A DNA stretch of 38,028 nt from Pseudonocardia sp. CNS-139 (GCA_001942415.1 MKJX01000214.1:1-38028), one strand, 5' to 3'; positions 9,358 to 20,552 are shown, counted from the first letter of the stretch. Made by a program: numbers and translations. The notes: generated by a model from the sequence alone, not told the origin.

Positions 9358-10227
9358 GTGGCCCGCAACTACACGCTTACGACGATCAAGGCCTTGTTCG
9401 CCGAGGCCAGCGGGTGTGCCTACCCGGCCTGCGAGGAAGCCCTCGTTTTCCACGATCGCGGTAAGGCGACCGTGGTCGCTGAGATCGCTCACATCCGGTC
9501 AGAGCAGCCGAACGGACCACGATTCGATGCGAGCTACGCGGACGACATCAACGGGCCGGCCAACCTGCTTCTCCTCTGCGGAAAGCATCACCGGCCGATC
9601 GACAGGCATGAGGCCGAGTACACGATCTCTGAGCTTGAGGCGTGGAAGAGGGCTCAGCGAGCATCAGCCGGAGTCGGGACGCCAATCACCGAGCGCGACG
9701 CCCGTGCGTACGCTCGCCTGTCCCCCGAGGAACACAAGATCCTCATGGACGTGGCGAGGTTGGCGAGTCGCGTCACGCGGGCTTGTCGGGCTGCGCAGGA
9801 CGGGATGGACGCCGTTCGCGCGGAGAACGAGCAGGCGCGTATCCGCTCCTCCTACCAGCTGGGGCCGATGTATGAGGTTCACGACGACGGCAGCAAGGCG
9901 CTGGTCAACGACCGGATACAGCTCCCGTGGGTCGAACAGCGCAAGTGGGAGACCAAGGTGGAGGCGGCGCGCGAGGAAGAGACTCCTCGGGTCCGCCAGG
10001 CGTTAGATGATCTTGCCGATGAGGTCTCGGTCCTGCGCATGATCTCCGGCTCGCTGGGCGTAGACGCCGGGGTCGTCTCGCACCTGGCGGAGCGGGTTTC
10101 CCGCGCGGTCGGCGATCGGGAGGCGCTCGACATTGCAGTTGCGGTGCTCGATGCCTCAGTTGCCCGGCTCTGGCAGGTCGCGACAGGAGGCACAGACGGC
10201 GCCGCGCGAGATCTGGTCACTTCCTGA
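9358..10227 (+). CDS. HNH-nuclease domain protein
   Basis: This is a predicted HNH endonuclease of 289 aa. The N-terminal domain shows the zinc pair C20-x4-C25, the AHI triad at 44-46, N69, and LLCGKHHRPID (C74, H77, H78, D82), which is the classic metal-finger HNH arrangement. The remaining 200 residues are mainly helical and charged, with a probable coiled-coil stretch (WETKVEAAREEETPRVRQAL), and may be a partner or sensor domain. I prefer GTG 9358: the sequence TACCCT lies 8 bases upstream and could be the -10 of a leaderless transcript. GTG 9298 is the longer alternative. It converges on the last lanthipeptide methyltransferase gene with a 29-bp gap. A defence or mobile-element role is inference only. 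Confidence 0.82.
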   Translation: MARNYTLTTIKALFAEASGCAYPACEEALVFHDRGKATVVAEIAHIRSEQPNGPRFDASYADDINGPANLLLLCGKHHRPIDRHEAEYTISELEAWKRAQRASAGVGTPITERDARAYARLSPEEHKILMDVARLASRVTRACRAAQDGMDAVRAENEQARIRSSYQLGPMYEVHDDGSKALVNDRIQLPWVEQRKWETKVEAAREEETPRVRQALDDLADEVSVLRMISGSLGVDAGVVSHLAERVSRAVGDREALDIAVAVLDASVARLWQVATGGTDGAARDLVTS

Positions 10228-10256
10228 GCTGTCGGGATGGACGGGCGTCCTCGTGG

Positions 10257-11503
10257 TCAGCCGATACCTCCAGCTGCGGTTGACCAGGAGATCGTGGCCA
10301 GGCCATGCGGCTTGACCAGCACAGCGGTGTGCTCGTCGAAGTCGGGCGCTCGGCGCCGTTGGGCCAGTAGGCGAAGGTGGGCTCGACGTCGCGGGCGCGC
10401 TCGTCCCAGGCCTGGATCTGCTCCACCATCGCGGCGGCCGCCGCCTGGCCGTGCGGTCCGTGGGCGCGGGCGCCGAACGCGACGCCGCCGCCGTCGGGCA
10501 GCGGCCTGACGGCCAGGTAGCCGAAGGCGTCACCCATGACGACGCCGAACGGGAACCAGCTCTTGCGCTCGGCAGCCATTTCGGTGCGCTCATCCACAGC
10601 CAGCTTGCAGAAGCCGGGCAGGAACACGGCCAGCCACAATTGCAGGTCGGCGAAGGACACGCCGTGCGGGATCGTGACCCCGGACCATGCCTCGGTGCGC
10701 TCGGTCGCCAGCACTCCGTCCAGCCGGCTCATCTCCGGCGGTACCGGGCCCTCGAAGCGCAGCTTCACGTGGTTGCCGTTGCGGTCGGGCAGCAGGAAGA
10801 CCCGCTCGTCGTGAGCGCCCGCACCCTGCATCGGGACGAACCCGGCCACCGCGGCCGAGGCGCTCACCAGATGAGCTCCCTCGCGACGGAAACCCACCAC
10901 GCGGGTGATCCCGTTCATCCGCAGCGGGACCACGATCGTGCCGCCGTCGGACAGCTGCGCCAGCCAGGCCGGCGCCAGATCCCACGCCCCGACCGTCACC
11001 AGGATCGCGTCGACCGGCCCGCCCAACCCCGGCAGCGGGTCCTCCGCGTCGGCTTGTATAACGCTGACCCTGCTGCCGTATCCGGTCGCATCGAGCAGTT
11101 CTTGGGCGCGCTCGGTCACCTCCGGGTCGATGTCGACGCTGACCACCCGACCCGCCGGACCGACGACCTCGGCCAGCAGCGCGGCGTTGAACCCACCGGA
11201 CCCGATCTCCAGCACGCTCATGCCGGCGCCGAGCCCGGCCTGCTCGATCATCCGGGCCTGGATGTATGCCGCGCTCGTGGAGGAGATGACCACCCCATCC
11301 CGGTCGCGCTTGATCGGGACCGGGTTGTCCACGTTGTAGGTGACCTCCAGCGGAGTGCCCTCGGCCACGAACAGGTGCCGCGGCACCGTGTGGAACGCCC
11401 GCTCGACCTCCGGCGTGGTGATCATGCCGCCAGCGAGGAGCCTGTCCACCAGGCTGCTGCGGAACTCCGCGGCGCGCGCGTCGTCATATCGGAAGGTACT
11501 CAC
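10257..11503 (-). CDS. FxLD-system methyltransferase 1 (protein-L-isoaspartate O-methyltransferase-like)
   Basis: This is an SAM-dependent methyltransferase of the family paired with FxLD lanthipeptides. Homologous enzymes methylate Asp side chains in modified peptides and so promote isoaspartate formation. Residues 38-45 contain TVPRHLF, the PIMT-like substrate-binding start. Motif I, VLEIGSGGFNAAL, is at 97-109, with DIDPE at 124-128. The extra C-terminal domain of about 200 residues is the part specific to this family. The open frame runs on to 10217 with a meaningless tail. Restoring one base at about 10343-10347 instead gives DFDEHTAVLVKPHGLATISW and a stop at 10257, matching the domain, so I end it there. 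GTG start at 11503, weak Shine-Dalgarno. It is the last gene of the cluster. Confidence 0.85.
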
Positions 11504-11682
11504 CTAGCGACTCTCTCAGCGATCTGTCGGACGGCTCGTGGTCACGGTGCGGCCTCGCCAGCGTGGACCGCAGCATCGGTCCCTGGCCGCCGCCCCTCGT
11601 ATCGCGGACCAGCCGCCCCACCCGTCGTGACGCTTTGCCACTTCCACGCACTCCGTGGGCCGGCTGCTGTAGCTCGTTGCTG

Positions 11683-12114
11683 TTAGGCGACCTCATCTTC
11701 CGGCAGGCCAGTGGGGAGCGGAACCTGACCGGACTCGAAGTATTCCTGAACACGTGTGATGAGCATGCGTTCATCGACCCACACCAGAAGAATGGAGGGA
11801 GAATCGAACGGAACACCATCGGTGTCCTCGCCTCGCATCGTGTGTTGCTGGAGAAATCCACCAGCGATGGCCTGTCGCCGGACGTCCTCGAACCGGAAGT
11901 TCACCCAGTTCTTCGACACCCAGCTGAGCAGCTGCAGGTTCTCCTCGCGCGACTGCCACTTCCTGTCGAAATTGTGCCAGACCAGCACTTCAGGCGAGTA
12001 CATGTCACGTACTGCATCCATGTCGCCCTGCGAGACAGCTTCGAAGAAGGCGACAGCGATGTCGACGAGTGCCGGATCGAGCGGAGGATGTCCTCCGGGG
12101 TTGGAGACCGTCAT
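11683..12114 (-). CDS. SnoaL/NTF2-like protein
   Basis: This 143-aa protein has the cone-shaped NTF2 fold pattern. An N-terminal helix, VDIAVAFFEAVSQGDMDAV, is followed by RDMYSPEVLVWHNFD, typical of SnoaL-like proteins with an aromatic/His pocket. Strands ending in ILLVWVDERMLITRVQEYF complete the fold. The ATG at 12114 has AAAGG six bases upstream. It sits 180 bp before methyltransferase 1 in the lanthipeptide cluster and on the same strand. Members act as isomerases, cyclases or simple ligand binders. No catalytic function can be assigned, and it may be a tailoring enzyme or a bystander. Confidence 0.75.
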   Translation of the reverse strand: MTVSNPGGHPPLDPALVDIAVAFFEAVSQGDMDAVRDMYSPEVLVWHNFDRKWQSREENLQLLSWVSKNWVNFRFEDVRRQAIAGGFLQQHTMRGEDTDGVPFDSPSILLVWVDERMLITRVQEYFESGQVPLPTGLPEDEVA

Positions 12115-12443
12115 TCGTAGCCTTTCATGAGTCAGGCGCTCGTCTCGTCAGAGAGTGCCCTGGCGTGATTGTTCGGTCGGGATCGGAATCTCAGGAGCTG
12201 CCCGTCGCGGAGGCTTCGTTCAGCGCTTGCGGGCAAAGACCCCCGAGAATCAGCCGCTGTTCCGGCCACAACGGTCGGAGCGCGGCCCATTTGGCCGCCA
12301 CTCGTGCGGGCTTGTCGCTCAGCTGCACGGTCTCGTCCTGCAGATCCCGGAAGTGCGTAATGGCGACATATGCCCCGGTGTGAGGGCGTCGACCGGCGCT
12401 GCCGGTGGCCTGCACGCCACTCGTCGAGCCTTGATCAAGAAGG
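12115..12443. other. Intergenic stretch inside the lanthipeptide cluster, possible gene remnant
   Basis: No gene with a convincing start is visible here. On the minus strand one frame from about 12400 to 12191 gives a protein-like stretch (AITHFRDLQDETVQLSDKPA and following, ending LILGGLCPQALNEASATGSS). It has no good start codon or ribosome binding site and overlaps the end of the helical-repeat gene in another frame. It could be the 3' end of a lost gene or an artefact of a frameshift. Confidence 0.35.
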
Positions 12444-13526
12444 TCACGGGTGACCGGCCAACGCGTCGGCGAGCGCATCGCCCAGGGAGCCTGCCGCAGG
12501 GGATGTGGTCGCGAGGTTGTGGACGGCGGTGAGATGGTCGAGTAGCGCTGCGGGTAGGTGTCGGCGGGCGGGATGGGTCACAACGGTGCGGGCGATGGAA
12601 GCGTCGGTGGTTGCGGCGGTGATCCGGATCAGCTCGGCGAGCACAGCCGCGCGGGCCGGCTCGTCGACGAGTTCGAGGGTGGCGAGCTGGACTTCGAGTC
12701 CGAACACCGCGGCGGTGGGTGTTTGTCCCGCCGTGTGTTGTGGATCGATCAGCTGGTTGGCGTCGTGTGGTGCTGTGACGCCGGAGCGGCGGGAGATCAA
12801 CAAGCTGAGGAGGTAAGCGACGGTCTGTTGCCAGGGTTGAGCGGGCATCGTGGTGGCGAGCATCGTGGTGGCGTGGGCGTGGTCGCCGCGCAGGCCGTGG
12901 GCGATGATGGCGATTTGGCGACCGTCGAGCAGTGTGGCGCCGATGCCGCGGTGGTAGCGGGCGTGGGCGAGGGCGTCGTTCCAGCGGCCGACCCGGGCGA
13001 ATGCACGGACTCCTTCGGCGAGGGTGACTGTCCAGATCCAACGGCGGATCTCGGCACGATCGTCAGGAGTGGCGATCGTGTTGCCCAGGTCGATCGGGTA
13101 CCCGTCGATCTTGGTGATTCCGCCCTGGCTGACGGCCGACAGCAGCGACCCGAGCGCCTCGACGGCGATGTCTGGGTGGCCGGCGCGGATGTGCAGGCGG
13201 GCGAGGTTGACCACGGGTTCGAGGGCACGACGTGCCAGGACTGCTGTCCAGGGCTGCCGGTCGGCGTAGCGGTGGTGGTGTTGCCAGCACAGGGCTCGGG
13301 CGAGATCGTCATGGCCGCCGTTGCTGGCCACCAGTGCAGCCTTGTTGTGGGCGGCGGCGATCCGGACAGCGGCGTCGGGGTGATCGAGTGGGGTGCGGGC
13401 GAGGGCTGCGATGTCCGCGAGCTGCTGTGCCAGCGGTGGCAGTGTGGGCCGGTCACGCGGGATGAGCGGGAACCGGCGGGCGACCTGTTCGAGGAGTTGA
13501 GACGCCGCCCCGGTCGGGGTCCTCAC
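12444..13526 (-). CDS. Helical-repeat (TPR-like) protein of the FxLD cluster
   Basis: This 360-aa protein is almost entirely helical. The stretches AAHNKAALVASNGGHDDLARAL, ALEPVVNLARLHIRAGHPDIAVEAL and WNDALAHARYHRGIG resemble degenerate TPR pairs. No catalytic motif, signal peptide or membrane segment is seen. The GTG start at 13526 overlaps the stop of the preceding gene (GTGA), so it is coupled to the elimination-domain protein and probably belongs to the modification machinery. A scaffold or peptide-binding role is inference. The open frame extends far upstream, but that part reads through the neighbouring gene in a wrong frame and is ignored. Confidence 0.75.
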   Translation of the reverse strand: MRTPTGAASQLLEQVARRFPLIPRDRPTLPPLAQQLADIAALARTPLDHPDAAVRIAAAHNKAALVASNGGHDDLARALCWQHHHRYADRQPWTAVLARRALEPVVNLARLHIRAGHPDIAVEALGSLLSAVSQGGITKIDGYPIDLGNTIATPDDRAEIRRWIWTVTLAEGVRAFARVGRWNDALAHARYHRGIGATLLDGRQIAIIAHGLRGDHAHATTMLATTMPAQPWQQTVAYLLSLLISRRSGVTAPHDANQLIDPQHTAGQTPTAAVFGLEVQLATLELVDEPARAAVLAELIRITAATTDASIARTVVTHPARRHLPAALLDHLTAVHNLATTSPAAGSLGDALADALAGHP

Positions 13527-14370
13527 CGCGGGTCCTTGCCGGATCGGATGTCGGCGGGGAGCAGGGCGTCGCGGGCGAGTGCGGCAAGGGTGTGTTGGTC
13601 GCTGCTGGGGAGGGCGAGCCGATTCCAATGGAAGATGATGTGGTGGGCCACAACGGCGCGTAGCCCGCGGGTGAGGTGCCCGATACGGGCGAGCGCCCCG
13701 AGTTGAGAGCCGGCGTTGTCGAACGCGTCCAGCCAGGCGCGGTGTGCGCCGAGGGGCCCGTTGGCGACGAGCGCGGTGTCGGGGCCGGTGTCCAGCGTCA
13801 GCAGACGGCGAACCGCGGCCGGGACATCCGCTCCAACGGCGCGGCTGGTCGTGTCGGGGCTGCGGCGGGAGTCGGCGACTGCGGCCCAGACGTCGGCTTG
13901 TTCGTACCAGTCGAGCCCTGCGGCGCGCAGCATCCGGGAGATCGCGAGCAGGCTCAGCTCGATGTGCCCAGCGGCGACCCCGGATCGGCGGTGCGTGTGA
14001 GCAGGTCGAGGGTGGTGCGGCTATCGCGGCAGAACAGGTCGTGCGCGACCTGCATGCCGGCGGGCCCGCCGAAGGCGCGGATCTCCGGTTCGTAGATCGC
14101 CGAATGCCACGCGCGCAGCACATCGCTGCGGGCGAGATCGTCTAGCGCTGCGCGAAGCTGAGCACGAGACGAGCGGTCGGTGTCGTCGCTGGCGTGGTAG
14201 CGGAGGCGCCAGTGCGGATACTTGCGGATGTACCACCAGTCTCCAGACAGCTGGTCGAGAAGCGGGCGCAGGTCGCGGACAACGATGTTGGCAGCACTGG
14301 CCCAGTCAGTGAACTCGACGTTGGTCTGTTCCCAGAGGTGCTCGTTGTCGAGGACAGGCATGCTCGTCAT
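13523..14370 (-). CDS. Stand-alone thiopeptide-type/SpaB_C elimination-domain protein (one frameshift)
   Basis: This is a homologue of the C-terminal domain of class I lanthipeptide dehydratases, which removes glutamate from glutamylated Ser/Thr to give dehydroamino acids. It starts at ATG 14370, whose A is shared with the LanC stop (TGATG). Recognisable pieces are DWWYIRKYPHWRLRYH, the Arg/His-rich substrate strand, then YEPEIRAFGGPAGMQVAHDLF. After a frame change at about 13965-13975, GHIELSLLAISRMLRAAGLDWYEQADVW follows. Restored length is about 282 aa, usual for the free form. Because LanB in this cluster already has its own C-terminal domain, this is a second copy. It may serve a different position, or support LanB. 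Confidence 0.82.
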
Positions 14371-15622
14371 CAGCTGGTCAGCAAGCATGCGTCCCATCCC
14401 GCGCCGGAGGCTGAGTTGTCGTCGAGAGCCAGCGCGGTTCCGGCGGGTCCGTCGAGCAGCCCGAGCTCCGTTGCATGCTTCGGGCGGCAGGCGGGGTCGG
14501 CACCGAGCTGATGCAGCCGTTCTGACTGCTCGACCAGTGCGGTGGCGAGATCGTGGCAGGCGCTGTCGGCGGCGGCGCGGCGCGCGATGAGCAGCGCCCC
14601 GGCGACGCCATGGCACAGTCCCGGGTGGTCGAGCCGGGCCGGCAGGTCGGGCGAGGTGATGGCGCTCAGCAGAGCGGTCTCGGCAGAGCGGGCGCGAACG
14701 GGATCGTCGAGGGCAATGCCGGCCAACTGTTGGGCGCGGGCTATGCCGGGGGTGCCGTAGCACCACGACGGCCGGCCGGCGCGATCGTCATCGGGATGAG
14801 GACGACTGGAGTCGGGAGTGGTGGTCCAGTAGGGCCACCAGACGTGGTCGCCGTCTCGACGCTCGTGGGCGTCGAGCCAGTCGAGGATGCGCCGGATCGC
14901 GAGGGCGTGCCCGGGCGCTGGTAACCGGCGCGGGCGGCGAGCGCAAGGAGGGCGAGGGGGCCGCTGATGCCGTGGGAGAGGCCGTTGTTCGCGTGGCCGT
15001 CGGGGAACCCGGTGGTGCGGCGTCCGTTCGGGGCGAGGTGGGTCCACCATCCCGGAAGCTCGTGCTGGTTCAGGGTTGGGAGGGGCTCGGTGAGCCGGAT
15101 GAGGTAGTCGAGGATGCGCCGCAGGTGGGGGCTGTCGGCGTTGCGGCGCAACCAGTACGCGCCGAGCCCGGTGAGGCCGCGGATGGCGTCGAACTCGCAG
15201 AGCGTGGGTGTGCGTGGGGCGCGTGTGCGTCCGGCGTCGATGCGGCGGTGCGCGGCGTCGATGCGGGCTGCCGTGGTGCGAGCGATCTGAGCGTCGAGGA
15301 CGTCGAGGGCGCGGCCGTAGGTGCCAGGGTGGGCGGTGTGTGCGTGCAGCAGCACATAGGCAAGGGCCGGGGCGCCGTAGTGCAGGTGGCAGTCGGGTCC
15401 GCCATCGACCCGGCCGGCCGCGGCGAACGCCAGCCAGGAATGGGCGGTGCGCCACCCGCCTCGGCCGGTGCGGGCACGTTCGACGTGCAGGAGCGCTACC
15501 CCGAGCGCACCACTGGCCAGCGACTGAGCCCACCAGTCTGGAGGCCGGTAGCGGCGCTGCGTGTCCTCCGGCTCCGCGAGGTCTCCGGCGAGCTCGTCGG
15601 TGAGGGTCCTCGTGGCGGTCAT
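14370..15622 (-). CDS. LanC-type lanthipeptide cyclase (one frameshift)
   Basis: This is a zinc enzyme adding Cys thiols to dehydroalanine/dehydrobutyrine to form (methyl)lanthionine rings. The alpha/alpha toroid features are visible: LASGALGVALLHVERAR near the N terminus, then the HANNGLSHGISGPLALLAL segment. The zinc motifs PSWCYGTPG and LCHGVAG supply two Cys and one His. The frame changes at about 14915-14925, between the SHGISG half and the zinc-binding half, and the family sequence continues directly, so one base is probably missing. ATG 15622 overlaps the LanB stop (ATGA). The end touches the start of the elimination-domain gene. Restored length is about 417 aa. Confidence 0.88.
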
Positions 15623-18600
15623 GCAGCGTGCTCGGCTCGTGTAGCTCGTGCACTCTGGCTGACCGCGGCGGCGCGGGCGAGGTTCAGGCAGATGCGTTCG
15701 CGGTCCAGTTGCGGCCCGGCGACACGTGCGTGGTGCAGATGCAGCAGATCCGCGAGCACGATCTCCGGTTCGATCCCGGCGTCGACGAAGACCGCGCGGT
15801 AGGCGGACAGAGCGGTGCGGCGGCGATCCCAAGCCGCGAGGACGCGGTCGCCACCGGGCAGTTCCGCGAGCGACCGGTGATCAGGGTGGGCGAGATCGAT
15901 CGCACGGGCTCGTAGATCACGATCGACAGGCGTCGTAACGGTCCGGGGTGCCTTGCTGATCAGCCATTGCCGGCCGGTATCCGGGGTCGGACTGAAGGCG
16001 ACGACCAGGTCGAGCATGGAGGCTGCGGTCATCGCCTGATCGGTACCGGTGACGGCGTCGGGCGGGGCGATGGCGAGCTGGGCAAGGACGGCCGCCGAGT
16101 CCGCCGCGAACACCGTCTCGGCGGCCTGCATCGCCGGCCCGTGGCCGAAACGGCCGATCTCGGGACAGTAGGTGCCCAGTTGCAGGTTGGCGAGCAGGCC
16201 GGCGTCGGCGAGCCTGTTCGCCCATGCGGCGAGCGAGGCTGCTGCGTCGCCGAACTGATGTGGCGCGGCGAGCCGCAGGCGCAGCCGCAGGTGGTGCTCG
16301 GGCTCGACGAGCCGGAGAAACCACCACGACAGCGTGCCCTCGGGGCCCGCGAAGGCGAGATGAGCGATCTGGGTGAGCAGCCGCGGCAGATGGGTGGTGA
16401 GGACCGCCTGCTGTTGATCGGGGCGGCAGGCGAGCCGGGCGCGATCCACTCGCTCGCCCCGGGCGCATGCCGTGGCCGCCAGGTCATGCCGCCCGCGATC
16501 GTGTGGAGCGATGCTGTTGGGCGAGGTCGGGCGGGGTGCCGGGATCGGGTCGTGGTGGCCAGCGGGAGGACCAGCTCGTGGGCACGGTCGTCGATCCAGC
16601 CGAACGCATCGGGCGCGGGGGCCTCGAGGAGGGTGAGGCGGCCGCGCCTGGTGAGGGTGTCGGTGAGCAGCCGGAGGTGGGCGGGCTCGCTCAGATCCAG
16701 GCGTAGCCGCCGGTCGTGCTGACCCAGCAGCACTCGGTCCGGCACCGCCCAGCGGTCCCGCCATGCCCGCCAGGCGTCCGGGAGGTTGCCGGTGGCCAGG
16801 TCGGTGGAGCGGACGGTCCAGCGGGCAGGCGAGAGAACGGTGCGCCGGTACCGGACGCGCGGCAGACGGGGAAGCTCGCGCAGCGCCGGATCCCACGTGA
16901 ACGGTTGGCACGGGGTGCAGGCCGAGGCGGCGATCTCGCAGAGGAACCGCAGGGTCGGGTCGGCGCTGTGGACCAGCTCGAGCGCGGAGAACAGAGTCGG
17001 CTCAACCGGTTTCCCAGTGTCGGTGATGACGAGGTAGAGCCCTGCTGTGTCGGCGCTGATGGCGAGGTCGCCGGGCTGCAGGTTCCCCACCGGCGCGAAG
17101 CCGCCGACGGTGAGATGGTCGGGCAGCACAGACATCGCGCGGGTGATTGTGGCGGCGGACCGGTTCGCGGGTGGGCCAGACACCTGCACCCGTATGGCGC
17201 CGTCAGTGACGGTCGGCATGTCACACAGGCCGGCGGTGATCCCGGCCCGCTCGTCGGGGGCGAGCAGGTCAAGAAAGCGACCCGTGACGGTGCCGGCGGC
17301 ACGTGAGGCGCCGACCACGAAGAGCTGGAACTGGCCCCGGTCAAGCGCGGCTCGTGTCCGGGCGTGGACCTCGACGCGAAGGTCGGTGTGGGGCTGTGGG
17401 CGCAAGCTGACCCCACCGGTCAGGGCGTCGAGGTCGGCGTCGGTCAGTTCGACCTCGTGCCGCTGCTCCCACGCCGCCGTCTGGGCGATCCGGGTCAGAA
17501 ACGCGGTGCGGTAGCGGGAGCGGGCGTCGACCTGCGCCTGCCGGGTCGACAGGCGGGTGTCGCGGTAGCCGGCCGGATACCCGAGCCCGGTCCCGCTGTG
17601 CAGCAGCTCGGCCAGCGGGACGACGGCGCCGATGCCGTAGCGTTCGAGGAAGCGCTGGTGGTAGTCACGCCATGCCGCGGGACCAGCCAGTTCCGGGGCG
17701 AGCTGCACCAGCGCGGCAGCCGCAGTGGCAGCCTCGGCGGCCACCGCGTCGGGGACGGACACGTCGGCGTCGATACGGAGATCCACACCGAGCGGCGCGT
17801 CCCTGGTGGCGAGGCGACGCATGCGGGTGACCGCGGCACTGCGCAGCTCGCGACGGCACCTCCCCTCGGGGTCCTCAGCGGCCCCGTCGTGGCGGTCGAG
17901 CAGATGCCGGATCGCCCGCAGCTCCGCCACGACTGCAGCGGCGGCCGGATCGCGGCCAGCGGTGGCGCGGTCCGCGGTCTCGACGACATGAGCCAGCGGG
18001 TCGGTGCTGATCATCGGTGGCTCCAGACCAGTGACGAGGAGACCTTGGGCGACCAGCTCAGACAGCATGCGGGCAACGGCGTCAGCGCTGGCGGCGGGGA
18101 ACTCAGCGGCCAGGCGTTCATGAAGCCGGCCGAGCACGATGGGTCTGCGTGCATGGCGGAGCATCGCGACGACCGGCGCGGACAACCTGACCGATACCTC
18201 CGCGACCGATGCCTCACCGACGGCCTCTCCAGCGGGGTCACCCGGGGGCCCAGTCAGGTCGGTACGGGATCCGGTCAAGACGAGACGGCCGTCGCGGACG
18301 TACGCACGCCCGTCCAGCGCCACCTCGACATTGGCGACGAGGCTGGGACAGCGCAACATCAGCCCGATCACGGCCTCGATCCACCGGTGCTCAATTCGCG
18401 CCGTCGTACGGTGCGCCGCGCCGAGTCGTACCGTCGCCATGTTGTCGATCCGCAGCGGTGCGACCCCGGCGAACAGGCCGAATGGGGTCGCCCGGCTGTC
18501 GGCGCGCAGGAGGTAGCGCAGCGTCGACTGGCATGCCCGGCGGATTGACCGCGGACGCGGGTCGATCGCGTCGAGAAGGACGCGCACCTGCCCTGCGAGG

Positions 18601-18779
18601 GCAGGGCTGGCGACCTCGACCGCTGCCGTGAACGGTATGTCAGTCCATACCTCGCGCAGCCACTGGCACTGCGCCCTGACGGCATCGGGAGTGTCCCGCT
18701 CAAGATCGGGGCATGTGAGTGCCGCGCTGGACGGACGTGCGCTCAGCCGCAGCATCCCGGCGTCGACGAACCGGTACAT
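15619..18779 (-). CDS. LanB-type lanthipeptide dehydratase, full length (one frameshift)
   Basis: This enzyme uses glutamyl-tRNA to glutamylate Ser/Thr of the precursor and then eliminates glutamate. I place the start at ATG 18779, because AGGAGG lies six bases before it and the protein then begins MYRFVDAGMLRLSARP, as in relatives. The N-terminal dehydratase domain includes TPFGLFAGV at 98-106 and extends to about residue 770. After a frame change at about 16435-16447 the C-terminal elimination domain follows: TLSWWFLRLVEPEHHLRLRLRL and YCPEIGRFGHGPAMQAAE. Restored length is about 1050 residues, the normal size of a fused LanB. It lies 120 bp after the precursor gene, behind a hairpin, and overlaps lanC by 4 bp. 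Confidence 0.9.
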
Positions 18780-18823
18780 GGCCTGCCTCCTACCCCATGC
18801 GGGGGCCGTCATGCTCGATGGAG

Positions 18824-18866
18824 CGGCGCTCCGGCGGTGGACGTCGGTCACGCCGCCGGAGCGCCG
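18824..18866 (-). terminator. Hairpin between precursor and lanB (possible attenuator)
   Basis: Perfect 14-bp arms, CGGCGCTCCGGCGG (18824-18837) and CCGCCGGAGCGCCG (18853-18866), enclose a 15-base loop. It starts 33 bp after the precursor stop and lies 45 bp before the lanB start. Such structures in peptide clusters commonly let most transcripts end after the precursor, giving more peptide than enzyme. It could also protect the precursor mRNA 3' end. No T-run is present. Confidence 0.7.
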
Positions 18867-18899
18867 AGTAGATGGGGCTGGCTGACTACCCGTGCGGGG

Positions 18900-19085
18900 T
18901 TAGCAGCTGGTGCAGGCGCTCTGGCAGGTGGCGCCGCAGTTGTCGTCGGTCATGCGGATGATCTCGTCCAGCCCGCCGCCTGACTCGAAGATCCGGATGT
19001 CGAGATCGAACTCGGCGTCGGGATCGACGGCGTCGGGATCGATGGCGCTGGTGCTCGCGACGGTTTCGATGGTGGGCGTGCTCAC
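18900..19085 (-). CDS. FxLD family lanthipeptide precursor, 61 aa
   Basis: This is the ribosomal precursor of the cluster. GTG 19085 has GAAGGAG seven bases upstream. The acidic leader carries the family motif FDLDIRI at residues 26-32 (F26, L28, D29), the expected recognition site for LanB. A Gly-rich hinge (S35-G38) and LDEIIRM precede a core with D47, D48, N49 and cysteines C50, C54, C58 and C61. T46, T53, S56, T59 and S60 are candidates for dehydration. Four Cys and five Ser/Thr allow up to four rings. The Asp residues are candidates for the methyltransferases. The cleavage site is unknown and no dedicated peptidase or exporter gene is visible nearby. TAA stop at 18900-18902. Confidence 0.9.
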   Translation of the reverse strand: MSTPTIETVASTSAIDPDAVDPDAEFDLDIRIFESGGGLDEIIRMTDDNCGATCQSACTSC

Positions 19086-19143
19086 GATGAGGCTCCTTCT
19101 GGTCGTTCCTCGCCCCCGGGACGAATGTCCGGGGTGGTCCGGG

Positions 19144-20456
<1,313 letters not shown>

Positions 20457-20552
20457 CAGGGCACCATTCCAGGCTGAGATTCGTCTGTCGGGGGAGCGGG
20501 TAGCTCCGATCCAGTACGGCATGAAGCGCTAGGTGGCGACAACAGCTGCCAA

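Noticed and set aside
10217..10257. Longer C terminus of methyltransferase 1 as the open frame gives it
   Set aside because: The tail is without sense. Restoring one base near 10345 gives the family-like ending and a stop at 10257.
13527..14123. N-terminal extension of the helical-repeat protein
   Set aside because: It is Arg/Pro-rich shadow sequence of the elimination-domain gene. GTG 13526 with its GTGA overlap is the natural start.
18780..18851. 24-residue N-terminal extension of LanB
   Set aside because: The internal ATG 18779 has a perfect AGGAGG and matches the usual family start. The extension would also cover the hairpin.
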